Origin: CAG-1782 sp964418255
GTDB taxonomy: Bacteria; Bacillota; Clostridia; Christensenellales; DTU072
NCBI GenBank assembly: GCA_964418255.1
Contig: CAYQKV010000008.1
Coordinates: forward strand, 30,882-94,881
Direction of reading: 5' to 3'
Length of the DNA stretch: 64,000 nt
Part shown: one piece after another, positions 53,101-60,817 of the stretch
How positions within the stretch are numbered: the first letter of the stretch is position 1
How the letters are laid out: every line of letters begins with the position of its first letter
Translations under genes and position numbers: made by a program
Notes under the pieces: generated by a model
Database searches by the model: none
Seen by the model: the letters and a program-made list of their open reading frames with translations, nothing else
What the model was told of the DNA's origin: nothing

Positions 53101-54237
53101 ATCAAACACGCCGTTAATCGCGGCGGCAACTTGATTAGTCTGTTGCGAGCTCAACTCCGTCATCCCGTATAACCTTGCAAGCATAGTAAGATACAACGCT
53201 TTTATGTCGTCATACGGAAATCCTCCCAACGTACTGCCTCTTGCTATCAATTGTAATGCGGTAATAACGTTCGATATAGCGTTTCTTGCGGCGGCATCTT
53301 GCACAAGCCCTTGGAACCAGATATCCTGTTGAACGAATGCTTTGAGAAATTCGACGTCGATAGACGAAGCAACGGCATATGCCTTTATACTCTTTCCTGC
53401 AACAGCTTGATTCCACGCCTGTTTCATATTAGCTACGTATGTATCGTTAAACATATCTTGCACAAACCCGGTTTCAAACATATTGAGTATGTCTGCAACG
53501 GTTTCCCCTTCGAGATTAAGCGAATCAATTGCTTTGCCGAGCTTAGCGCCGTTGAACAATCCGCCGAGCGCAAACATACTGTCCACCCTGTCGGGGTATT
53601 CGGTAGCATATTTAAGATTGATTATAGTACCCATACTATGCCCGATAAGATTAAGTTTCGGATATGTATTGTTATGGGTGTTTTTATATTTATTCACCAA
53701 ATCGTTTATCGAATTCTTAAACGCAGTATATGCCGTATCGGTATCTGCATTAAAATCACAATTCGAATTATAAACAATTATGCAATGCTTAGAAAAGTCT
53801 AAAGAAGTTACAGCCGTTGCCCTATATCCCGATGGAGAATTAGGTTCAATATCGAATTTATCATATTTGAATCCGTTTGAGCTTAGTACATATACGTTTC
53901 CGTTGCTTTTCTGTCTTAATTTTTCTATAAGTAAATCTTCTTTATAAACTAATGATTTTTCGGTATAGTACGCGCCTTGATAATAGTTTAGATAATCAGG
54001 GTCACGATCGTTATCTTTATATTCATCATAAATAAAAAGATTATCGTTACTCCAATCAATAGGTGTACCGCCCAGTCCATGCGTAAGTATTGTAACCGTT
54101 GGATTATCGGTATACTGTAAATTTTCAGCAGCATAAGCTATACTATTTCCAGATAAAGATACTATTCCATATAAAAATAGAATGATTACAATGGCAATTG
54201 TTATTAGAATGCTAAATTTAATTTTTTTTACTGTCAT
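50131..54237 (-). CDS. Giant secreted lipase-like/LRR/InlB-repeat/glycine-rich protein
   Basis: This 1368-residue protein has a signal sequence (residues 8-36) and GGAGGAG ribosome site. Domains in order: an alpha/beta-hydrolase (about 45-330) with THGLGGTPIDWS and the nucleophile elbow GHSMG (Ser201), as in secreted lipases and PGAP1-like esterases; BspA-type LRR_5 units (about 450-750); three InlB-type repeats (about 755-990), each around a GYxFxGW motif and ending in LYAKWV or a variant; an unrecognised beta region (about 990-1135); and a glycine-rich G-G-x-G tail (about 1140-1368) that resembles collagen-like or bacterial silk-like repeats. No sortase motif is visible. Such a mixture of enzyme and adhesin on one chain is unusual. 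Confidence 0.8.
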   Translation of the reverse strand: MTVKKIKFSILITIAIVIILFLYGIVSLSGNSIAYAAENLQYTDNPTVTILTHGLGGTPIDWSNDNLFIYDEYKDNDRDPDYLNYYQGAYYTEKSLVYKEDLLIEKLRQKSNGNVYVLSSNGFKYDKFDIEPNSPSGYRATAVTSLDFSKHCIIVYNSNCDFNADTDTAYTAFKNSINDLVNKYKNTHNNTYPKLNLIGHSMGTIINLKYATEYPDRVDSMFALGGLFNGAKLGKAIDSLNLEGETVADILNMFETGFVQDMFNDTYVANMKQAWNQAVAGKSIKAYAVASSIDVEFLKAFVQQDIWFQGLVQDAAARNAISNVITALQLIARGSTLGGFPYDDIKALYLTMLARLYGMTELSSQQTNQVAAAINGVFDTAVGNPVIPFDGFLEASTQAADGYSNFSRMYRVYGRDTDFSHRSQNEPGFPHNLETSDERTINYILSNIDMGQTPSTFEYTVSNGKATITRINKSATTGSSLTIPSTIDGNTVTQIGQYAFADDFFGNTQITSVIIPSTVTEIGFGAFMNCKNLTSVQFSGSSNLQTVYAYAFYGCTSLNVFSAPNSLTTVHEYAFSNTAFTTFNINRISNLSVGVFSDCKNLTTFTKNSANSQLNIDGSKAIYGGGKLYAYAVGNAGGSYTVPNGITEIRESAFKGASKLTSVTLNEGLTYIGNNTFEGSGLTSVVIHQNCANICSYAFGGCNLSNATIYASGNTQIGEGAFNAFSASGNFKVPQSALTYYRNLSNLTIADDKIQPITFTVSFNANGGSAQNSITAKYGQSVGLPMNLSRIGYEFDGWYRANPDTDANAVRFVNNSLYMDKKNITLYAKWVAKNDGNLQFNANGGEGTLAGITVKWNEAKVLPNCTFVKNGYDFTGWATSSNGAVVYKQNQSYVFQIEDTLLLYAKWVPHEYTISYDKTEYNYSTQGFPVSYNVEQNKTFPEAVRVGYAFYGWFVNTYYQVNSTSGLSGDITLKPAWTVTYSMGSTNKTTLSDVAMILDFGGYGAGSSVNKSYTISNKTAYLTLKNAANLKDIYLYIEKGRPTEMTLIFDNFSCTGQYGKNAIYAPGLEVHMYCSASSTIKGGVRVIESISDGIDEEIAVNCSAALVCANLIVPDSSVYRGHLKLIGGKGRDGVNGANGSNGAANAYGGNGENGENGIRGGFGVVAGKIQVYSTARLDIYGGEGGRGGDGGNGGNSGKRTGEPAHGQVGGQGYVGGYGGNGGCGGYGGIAIFALYKCEFYSGTNVYLKSGMPGDGGNGGAGGKGGQGQKGGPGKFGVHAAAGGKGGSGGNGGNGGAIRAITTIMITTLAIISVTDNYTVISVTNTASAGYGGAGGAGGAGGQGGTKWPTGNLAESGSTGARGANGSNG

Positions 54238-54251
54238 TTTCTCCTCCTTTC

Positions 54252-54986
54252 TTAATTTCTACAATATAAATTTAATACATTTTCTTCGGGAAGCAAACGA
54301 AATTCACGATTCCACAATCTCGTACAGTCTTTATCCATATACCAAGTTACATTTTTCAATTTTGCATCATAATCTTCCGGATATAAATATAATCCGTTTT
54401 CTTCAATGTAATCTGTATATTTTAATTCTTCATTAACAAAATAATATACATTTGCAACTCTCGTCCCTTCTTGAAATATATGATTTTTCGCTTCCTCTTC
54501 GTCTATACTAAAATCGTATATTATATTTTGAGCTTCACAGTTACTCATCCTTCCCGCCGCACGACCAAGTCTTTGATCATCATTCGATATAGACGAAAAA
54601 CCCATAATTACTACCGTAGCATTAGGCACAATCAATCCTTTAAAAATCTTAGTCGTTTCATTCAAAATATATAATTTCTTTAAGTTTTCGCTGTTCATTC
54701 TATACGGCAACGAATAAACACATGTATGTTGTATTCCGCCTAATTGTTTAACGGGCAAACCGTTTATAAATTCCGGGATAGCAATAATCTCCTGTTGCTT
54801 ACCGAGTTCGGTTAAGTCTAACAAACATACATACGTTTCATTGGTATCTTTATCTATTTCGTTTATGCACTTAAAGTACCCTACTTCATACTGATTTTCC
54901 AAACCCTTACAAGAAATAAGAGTCACCGTTACACTCGTAAGCATTAAAATGATTAGTATAATTGTTACAATTTTCTTTCTTCTCAT
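54252..54986 (-). CDS. Lipoprotein with LRR-like and degenerate InlB-like ends
   Basis: This 244-residue protein has a signal with lipobox TLISC (about residue 26). The block LTELGKQQEIIAIPEFINGL (about 57-76) matches an LRR_5 cap, and the end YPEDYDAKLKNVTWYMDKDC resembles an InlB repeat (WYxDxDC). The DNA is markedly more AT-rich than that of the neighbours. It is a paralogue of the frameshifted gene at 55100-55901, sharing promoter, signal and the LRR block. It lies 14 bases upstream of the giant gene, so the two are probably one transcript. Confidence 0.75.
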   Translation of the reverse strand: MRRKKIVTIILIILMLTSVTVTLISCKGLENQYEVGYFKCINEIDKDTNETYVCLLDLTELGKQQEIIAIPEFINGLPVKQLGGIQHTCVYSLPYRMNSENLKKLYILNETTKIFKGLIVPNATVVIMGFSSISNDDQRLGRAAGRMSNCEAQNIIYDFSIDEEEAKNHIFQEGTRVANVYYFVNEELKYTDYIEENGLYLYPEDYDAKLKNVTWYMDKDCTRLWNREFRLLPEENVLNLYCRN

Positions 54987-55039
54987 TAAATTACTCCCTC
55001 CGATTCAAAATTTGTTCAAATTTTTATTTCCCTATTTTT

Positions 55040-55068
55040 ACTATAATTCAGCTGCTCTCTTTTGTCAA
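55040..55068 (-). promoter_or_regulatory. Promoter of the AT-rich lipoprotein gene
   Basis: On the minus strand TTGACA (55068-55063) and TATAGT (55045-55040), spacer 17. The promoter and leader are nearly the same as at 55954-55982, indicating duplication. Confidence 0.75.
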
Positions 55069-55099
55069 TACTCTTTTTATTTCTTTCTCCTTTATTTGT

Positions 55100-55901
55100 T
55101 TATTTTTTTACCCATTTTGCATACAAATTAAGTTCTTCTTCTTGTGACTTAGGAAAACTCTTGTCCCATTTATTATTACAGTTTCCATCTATATACCAAC
55201 CTTCAAAAGTATACCCTTCCTTCGTTGGGTCTTGCGGATAACTGTATAAATTTTCTTTACTAAAAAAATCTGTATAATAAACTTCGTTGTCAGTTCCTTC
55301 AGACGACAAAAAATACTTTATATTTCCCATTTTTATATTAGAAGAATAGTTGTTTTCCCAATCATCTTTATCTGGCTGGGTTAAAAAATCATTTTTTAGA
55401 AGTACATTACATAAATTCGAATAAAAATTGTTATCATTTTCGAAATTCGATACTATGAGAGTTTGCGACCTTTCAGTTCCACCGTTAATTATAATATCTA
55501 TCTTTGGTATTTTACATACTGTGCCGTAAGTTGAATATTCGTGTTCACCTATATTGATATATAGTTTTCTAAGTTTATCGCTTTGCAAAAAATGTGGTGC
55601 CTCGGGACACAATTTAATTCCTGAATCCTCTCCCCCTATTCCCCATATTGGAATTCCGTCAATACTCTCTGGTATTACTAGTGTTTCTTGCTCTTTACCC
55701 AAATCAGTAAGTTCAAGCAACCTTAGAACTTTATCCCCTTTTTCATTTTTTTTCGTAACACAAGTAGTAATAATCAGTTGTTAGAAAATTTTCTTTTTTA
55801 CTTTTCTTAATTGCATTCAGTACGCAACCACAAAAAGAAAATGCCACGCCGATTACCATTAAAAGCGTTAAGGCTACCACTATAATTTTCTTTCTTCTCA
55901 T
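55100..55901 (-). pseudogene. Frameshifted lipoprotein gene, paralogue of 54252-54986
   Basis: The signal part opens at an ATG at 55901 (MRRKKIIVVALTLLM, lipobox FCGC) but hits a stop at 55743. The remaining part continues in another frame through CVTKKNEKGDKVLRLLELTD, which aligns with CINEIDKDTNETYVCLLDLT of the paralogue. One extra T near 55760-55785 would explain the shift. The C-terminus is intact and ends in an InlB repeat (TFEGWYIDGNCNNKWDKSFP). Sequencing error, a pseudogene or programmed slippage cannot be told apart here. Confidence 0.7.
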
Positions 55902-55953
55902 TTTATCACTCCCTCCGCTTCAAAAATTGTTCAAATTATTATCCCTTAATATC

Positions 55954-55982
55954 AATATAAATTATATGCTCCCTTTTGTCAA
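55954..55982 (-). promoter_or_regulatory. Promoter of the frameshifted lipoprotein gene
   Basis: On the minus strand TTGACA (55982-55977) and TATATT (55959-55954), spacer 17. Confidence 0.7.
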
Positions 55983-56009
55983 TATGGTTTTTAACAAACG
56001 AGAAACGAT

Positions 56010-56047
56010 AAAGGCTTTTTCTCTATTTGCAAGAGAAAAAGCCTTTA
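56010..56047 (-). terminator. Strong terminator of the inositol operon
   Basis: AAAGGCTTTTTCTCT (56010-56024) and AGAGAAAAAGCCTTT (56032-56046) form a perfect 15-base stem after the iolG stop. Confidence 0.85.
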
Positions 56048-56075
56048 TGTCGAAAATTTTAATTATTCAATGAAA

Positions 56076-57104
56076 TTACAGTCCGTATTCCGCGGCGATT
56101 TCCGCGATTTTTACGGGTCTTCCTTCCTTCACGGATTTCTTTGCCGCAAGCCCTATGAGCACGGGCGCGAGTCCGCATTTTACTCCCGTTTCCGTGGGTT
56201 TGTCGTTGACTACGCAATCGATGAATTCGCTGATTTCGTTTACGTACGCCTGCATATATCTTTCGAGGAAGAACAGCAAGGGTTTTTCCGCGTGCACGCC
56301 GTCTTTATCGCTGATTTCCGCCGACGAATCCGTATCGTTTTTAATCGCGACCTGTCCGAGCGAACCGAACGCTTCCACTCTCTGGTCGTAGCCGTAGCTT
56401 GCTCTGCGGCAGTTGTCTATTACCGCGAGCGCGCCGTTATCGAGTTTCATAGTAATAACCGCGGTATCTATATCGCCCGCTTTTCCTATTTCTTCGTCTA
56501 CGAGCACCGCTCCGTAAGCGAACACTTCGGTAACTTCGCTTCCCGACATAAATCGAACCATATCGAAATCGTGTATCGTCATATCGAGGAATATTCCGCC
56601 CGACACCTTTATATAACTTACCGGAGGCGCGGCGGGGTCTCTCGAACAGATTTTAAGCACGTTAAGTTCTCCGATTTTTCCGTTCTTTACCGCTTCTCTC
56701 GCCGCTTTGAAATTATGGTCGTATCTGCGGTTGAACCCTACCTGATATTTGATTTCGGGGTGTTTTTTCAACGCGTCCATAACCTCGATAATCTTGTTTA
56801 CGTCGTGGTCAATCGGTTTTTCGCAGAAGACGTGTTTGCCCGCTTCGATAGCCTCTATGCTGATTTTCGAATGAGTGTCCGTGCTCGAACAGATGAGCAC
56901 CGCGTCGATTTCTTTATCGTTAAGAACGTCGCGGTAATTTTTCGTAAATCCCTCTATTCCGAGCGATTTCGCCCACGCGACCGTTTCTTCCGTCAAAAAC
57001 GGGTCCGCCACCGTCTTTACGGTTGCGTTTTTTACATACCGCATAATACTTTCGCAATGGACTTTTCCTATTCTGCCCGCGCCTATAATGCCTACTTTAA
57101 TCAT
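56076..57104 (-). CDS. iolG: Myo-inositol 2-dehydrogenase (Gfo/Idh/MocA family)
   Basis: This 342-residue NAD enzyme has the Rossmann start IGAGRIGKVHCESI (about 7-20) and CEKPIDHD (catalytic Lys region, about 94-101). KVSGGIFLDMTIHDFDMVRF (about 166-185), with the IHDFD motif, fits the inositol dehydrogenase branch. It oxidises myo-inositol to 2-keto-myo-inositol, the first step of the pathway. Its position at the end of an operon with iolB, iolD and iolE supports the assignment. Confidence 0.9.
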   Translation of the reverse strand: MIKVGIIGAGRIGKVHCESIMRYVKNATVKTVADPFLTEETVAWAKSLGIEGFTKNYRDVLNDKEIDAVLICSSTDTHSKISIEAIEAGKHVFCEKPIDHDVNKIIEVMDALKKHPEIKYQVGFNRRYDHNFKAAREAVKNGKIGELNVLKICSRDPAAPPVSYIKVSGGIFLDMTIHDFDMVRFMSGSEVTEVFAYGAVLVDEEIGKAGDIDTAVITMKLDNGALAVIDNCRRASYGYDQRVEAFGSLGQVAIKNDTDSSAEISDKDGVHAEKPLLFFLERYMQAYVNEISEFIDCVVNDKPTETGVKCGLAPVLIGLAAKKSVKEGRPVKIAEIAAEYGL

Positions 57105-57137
57105 ATTGAATTCTCCTGTTATATTTTTATATTGATA

Positions 57138-58031
57138 TTAAAAACCGAGTAAATCCCCGATATATTTTCTTGCTTTAACCGCATACTTGAACGGGTCGGC
57201 AATCGACGGGTCCTGTTCCGCTTCCACAAGCAGCCAGCCTTTATATCCCGCTTTTCCGAGTTCTTCGAAAATCGGCGCAAAATCGATACACCCGTCTCCC
57301 GGCACGGTGAACGCGCCCAGTCTTACGCCTTTGAGAAAGCTGAGTTTCTCTTCCTTTACTTTTTTAACGATTTCGGGGCGAATATCTTTCAGATGAACGT
57401 GTTTTATCCTCTTTGCGTACTTTTTAAGCACGGCAAGATAGTCTTCTCCGCAATAAGCGAGGTGTCCGCTGTCAAACAGCAAAAAGACGCTTTCCTCGTC
57501 CGTACCGTCCATCATTCTGTCGATTTCCGCCGCCGTCTGCACCACCGTGCCCATATGGTGGTGGTAAGTGAGCGTTATTCCGTATTCTTTCGCTATTTTT
57601 CCGAGCAAACTGAGCCCGTCGCAAAATCTTCCCCATTCGGAGTCGTTCATAACGTACTTACTGTCGAAAACGGGAGTTTCGAACTGTCCCTGCACGCTGT
57701 AACTCTGTTCGCTTACGCCCACTCTCTTCGCTCCCACTGCTTTGAGAAACTCGCATTTCGCGCGGAATTCCTTTTCCACCTCGCAAAACGGTTTCGTCAG
57801 TATAAACGAGGAAAACCAACTGTTCGCTACCTGCAACCCTCTTACGTCGAGCGCGTCTTTGAGTACGGCGGGGTCAGTCGGATACTTGTTTCCTATCTCC
57901 GTTCCTTCATAACCCGCAAGAGCCATTTCGCTCACGCATTGAAAAAACGTGTTTTCCGCGCCGAGGTCCGGCATATCGTCGTTGGTCCAGGCAATAGGCG
58001 CAATTCCCAATTTTACATCTTCTCTTTTCAT
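57138..58031 (-). CDS. iolE: Myo-inosose-2 dehydratase
   Basis: This is a 297-residue TIM-barrel protein of the xylose-isomerase-like superfamily. It begins KLGIAPIAWTNDDMPDLGAE (about 7-26), typical of IolE. Metal-ligand motifs are visible in LTYHHHMGTVVQT (His), FDSGHLAYCGED (Asp and His) and VEAEQDPS (Glu). It dehydrates 2-keto-myo-inositol to the diketone that IolD hydrolyses. A 56-base gap separates it from iolD. Confidence 0.92.
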   Translation of the reverse strand: MKREDVKLGIAPIAWTNDDMPDLGAENTFFQCVSEMALAGYEGTEIGNKYPTDPAVLKDALDVRGLQVANSWFSSFILTKPFCEVEKEFRAKCEFLKAVGAKRVGVSEQSYSVQGQFETPVFDSKYVMNDSEWGRFCDGLSLLGKIAKEYGITLTYHHHMGTVVQTAAEIDRMMDGTDEESVFLLFDSGHLAYCGEDYLAVLKKYAKRIKHVHLKDIRPEIVKKVKEEKLSFLKGVRLGAFTVPGDGCIDFAPIFEELGKAGYKGWLLVEAEQDPSIADPFKYAVKARKYIGDLLGF

Positions 58032-58087
58032 AGTAAAACCTCTTTGTAGTTATATTTCGGTAAAGTTTATCTTTCGGATAAACTCGT

Positions 58088-60019
58088 TCAATACTGTCTC
58101 GCTTCGGATAGTTTTTCTTTTCTCTCTTCGAGCGCTTCCTTTCCTTTTTCCGTTCTCGGGACGTCGCTGCAACCTACGTTCCACCACCCGCCGTAACCGT
58201 CCGTCATACTTTTCGGCAGAACTTTAATATCGATAAGGGTGGGTTTCGACTGTTTCAGGCTGTCTTTAAGCGCGTCTTCGAGTTCTTCTTCCGTCCTCGC
58301 CGTGTACGTGACGAAACCGTATCCCCGCGCGCTCATAGCGTAATCGATATTCATAAACTCGCCGCCGCGAATGGGCTCGTTTCCGTTTCTGTACCTTGCT
58401 TCGGTGCAAAGCGACTCCACGCCCTGCCCGTTCTGCAAATTGTTGATACACCCGAAACTCGCGTTGTCGAACAGCAACACGTTGATTTTCAGCCCTTCCT
58501 GCAACGCGGTGAGCATTTCCCCGTGCAACATATTGTAACTTCCGTCTCCGCAAAAAGCGTACGCTTCTCTTGCGGGAAACGCCATTTTGCTGCCCAACGC
58601 GCCCGCTATTTCATAACCCATACAAGAGTATCCGTATTCCATATTATAGGAACCCAAACTTTCTGTTGTCCACATTCTCTGCAAGCACCCGGGCAAGGAA
58701 CCCGCCGCGCCCACGACTATGGCGTTTTCGGGAATGATTTTGCGGATAATCCCTATCGCCGCCGTCTGGCAGACCCTGCCGCCCGTCGCTTTAACGAAAC
58801 TTTCCTTTGCGTCGGGCATACCGTTTTTGATTTCCGACTCATACCCTTCTCCGTACCGTACGGAAGCGAGCCGTTTCATTTCCTTTTCCCATCCGTCTTT
58901 CGCTTCTGCGATTTCCTCTTTGTAGGACGAGACGTATTCGCCTATCGCGTTATCGAGCGCGGTTATCCCTTCCCTCGCGTCGGATACTATCGCCGCGGAA
59001 TCGAGTTTTTCCGCGTGAAACGCGCTCGCGTTTATCGTCACTACCTTGCTTTTTGCATAAAGCCATTTCGACGAGGTGGTAAAGTCGGTAAACCTCGTGC
59101 CCACGCCGATAACGACGTCCGCCTTGCTTGCGATTTCGTTTGCGCTCGAATTTCCCGTTACTCCTATCCCGCCGAGGTTGAGAGGATGGGAAGATTTTAT
59201 CGCGCTCTTTCCCGCCTGGGTTTCCGCAAAAGGAATATTGTGCTTTTCGCAAAACTCCGTCACGGCTTTTCCCGCTTCCGAATATCTCACTCCGCCGCCT
59301 ACGATAAGCAAGGGGCGTTTGCTCTTTTTGATTATGTCCGCCGCCCGTTCGATTTCGTATTTGTCGGGAGTCGCTCTTCTTATATAATGCACGCGCTTAA
59401 CGAAAAACTCTTCGTCGTACTCGTAGCTTTCGCCCTGCACGTCCTGGCTCAAAGCGATAACCGCCGCTCCGGTTTCCGCAGGGTCGGTGAGCGTTCTCAT
59501 AGCGTTAGTCAGCGCGCTCATTACCGTTTCGGGTCTGGTTATCCGCGCAAAGTACCTCGATACGGGTCTGAGCGCGTCCGCGGTAGTTATGTTGGGGCTG
59601 TACGGCTGTTCTATCTGTTGAAGAACGGGGTCGGGCTGTCCCGACGCGAACGTATCTCCGACAAACAGAAGAAGGGGAATATTGTTTACCGTCGCCGTCG
59701 CCGCCGCGGTTACCATATTCGCGCACCCCGGTCCGATACTCGACATACAAGGGAGAATTTTTCTGCGGTTGTTCATCTTCGCATACGCCGTAGCCGCGTG
59801 CGCCATTCCCTGTTCGTTTCTTCCTTGATAGACTTTAATGGAATGTTTCGCCTGAGAAAGAGCCTCCCCCACGCCCAGCACGCAACCGTGCCCGAATATG
59901 GTAAAAAAGCCTTCCACAAACTTGTTTTCTATAATTTTGCCGTCGGTTTCGAACGCGACGAACTGGTTATCGAGATATTTTACTACGGCTTCTCCCGCCG
60001 TAAGTCTTATTTTTGCCAT
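58088..60019 (-). CDS. iolD: 3D-(3,5/4)-trihydroxycyclohexane-1,2-dione hydrolase
   Basis: This 643-residue thiamine-diphosphate enzyme of the acetolactate-synthase family opens the ring of the inosose-derived diketone. It has MSSIGPGCANMVTAAATATV (about 93-112) and the ThDP-binding GDGSYNMLHGEMLTAL followed by LLFDNASFGCINNLQ. An N-terminal GHGCVLGVGEA contains the region of the catalytic Glu. The length is normal. It lies 10 bases from iolB. Confidence 0.94.
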   Translation of the reverse strand: MAKIRLTAGEAVVKYLDNQFVAFETDGKIIENKFVEGFFTIFGHGCVLGVGEALSQAKHSIKVYQGRNEQGMAHAATAYAKMNNRRKILPCMSSIGPGCANMVTAAATATVNNIPLLLFVGDTFASGQPDPVLQQIEQPYSPNITTADALRPVSRYFARITRPETVMSALTNAMRTLTDPAETGAAVIALSQDVQGESYEYDEEFFVKRVHYIRRATPDKYEIERAADIIKKSKRPLLIVGGGVRYSEAGKAVTEFCEKHNIPFAETQAGKSAIKSSHPLNLGGIGVTGNSSANEIASKADVVIGVGTRFTDFTTSSKWLYAKSKVVTINASAFHAEKLDSAAIVSDAREGITALDNAIGEYVSSYKEEIAEAKDGWEKEMKRLASVRYGEGYESEIKNGMPDAKESFVKATGGRVCQTAAIGIIRKIIPENAIVVGAAGSLPGCLQRMWTTESLGSYNMEYGYSCMGYEIAGALGSKMAFPAREAYAFCGDGSYNMLHGEMLTALQEGLKINVLLFDNASFGCINNLQNGQGVESLCTEARYRNGNEPIRGGEFMNIDYAMSARGYGFVTYTARTEEELEDALKDSLKQSKPTLIDIKVLPKSMTDGYGGWWNVGCSDVPRTEKGKEALEERKEKLSEARQY

Positions 60020-60029
60020 ACTGCCTCCG

Positions 60030-60815
60030 TTAATTTTTCGGTACGAACGTACATTCTTCTTCCAGCCAGGTGTACCGCGGGTCTACTATGCGCGTTTTCA
60101 ACCACGGGTCGCCGTCAAGGTGCCGTATCATCCACACGTTGTACATAGGAAATCCCGGCGCGGTCACCTGAACGTGAGTTTTTCCGCCCGTAAAAAATCC
60201 AACGCTTCCGCTTTTGACCGTATGCGCTTCCTCGCCTATAAAACACGCTCCAAACCCCTCGGGTCTGTCGAACTCATAATAATAAACTTCGGGTTGCGGG
60301 TGAGAATGAGGAACGTAACTCCACCACCTGCCCTGCCTTGCGAGCACTTCTCCGATGACGAGGTTGCTGTAAGGCGCGTTGTCGTAATCGAAAATAGTAT
60401 TTACGTCGCGCACCGCCGTGTTTTCCCACAGTCCCTCGCTGCTTACCGTTCTTATCACGTCCTTTTTGCGGTAAATCTTCGCGGGGAAAGTCCGCTCGTT
60501 GGTCGTCGCCTGATACATAAATCTGCAATCTTCTGCCGCCTCGATTTCCAGATACGTGCCTTTACAGACGTGCACGGTCGTCGGCAAATCGTCGAACAAG
60601 CCGTGGCGAGCGGCGTTTTCCTCTATTCCGTCGGTTTTAATATGTATTTCTCCGTCGATGAGCAACACGACGCATTCCTTTTTTTCGTCGAAAAATACCT
60701 TTTTTTCGCCTTTTTTAAGTCTGAACACCGAAATGTCCATAAGCATTTCTTTGCCTATGCCGTCCATTCGGCACAAGACTTTTTCTTCGCCTTCGAATTC
60801 GGGATACCTGAACAT
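60030..60815 (-). CDS. iolB: 5-deoxy-glucuronate isomerase
   Basis: This is a 261-residue double-cupin protein. VPHSHPQPEVYYYEF, with the metal-binding His pair and Glu (about 171-185), and THVQVTAPGFPMYNVWMIRH (about 221-240) are characteristic of IolB. It isomerises 5-deoxy-glucuronate to 2-deoxy-5-keto-gluconate. Two bases separate it from the transporter gene. Confidence 0.93.
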   Translation of the reverse strand: MFRYPEFEGEEKVLCRMDGIGKEMLMDISVFRLKKGEKKVFFDEKKECVVLLIDGEIHIKTDGIEENAARHGLFDDLPTTVHVCKGTYLEIEAAEDCRFMYQATTNERTFPAKIYRKKDVIRTVSSEGLWENTAVRDVNTIFDYDNAPYSNLVIGEVLARQGRWWSYVPHSHPQPEVYYYEFDRPEGFGACFIGEEAHTVKSGSVGFFTGGKTHVQVTAPGFPMYNVWMIRHLDGDPWLKTRIVDPRYTWLEEECTFVPKN

Positions 60816-60817
60816 TT

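Noticed and set aside
58523..60148. A 541-codon plus-strand frame opposite iolD
   Set aside because: iolD is complete on the other strand; the product shows the low-complexity Phe/Arg pattern of antisense frames.
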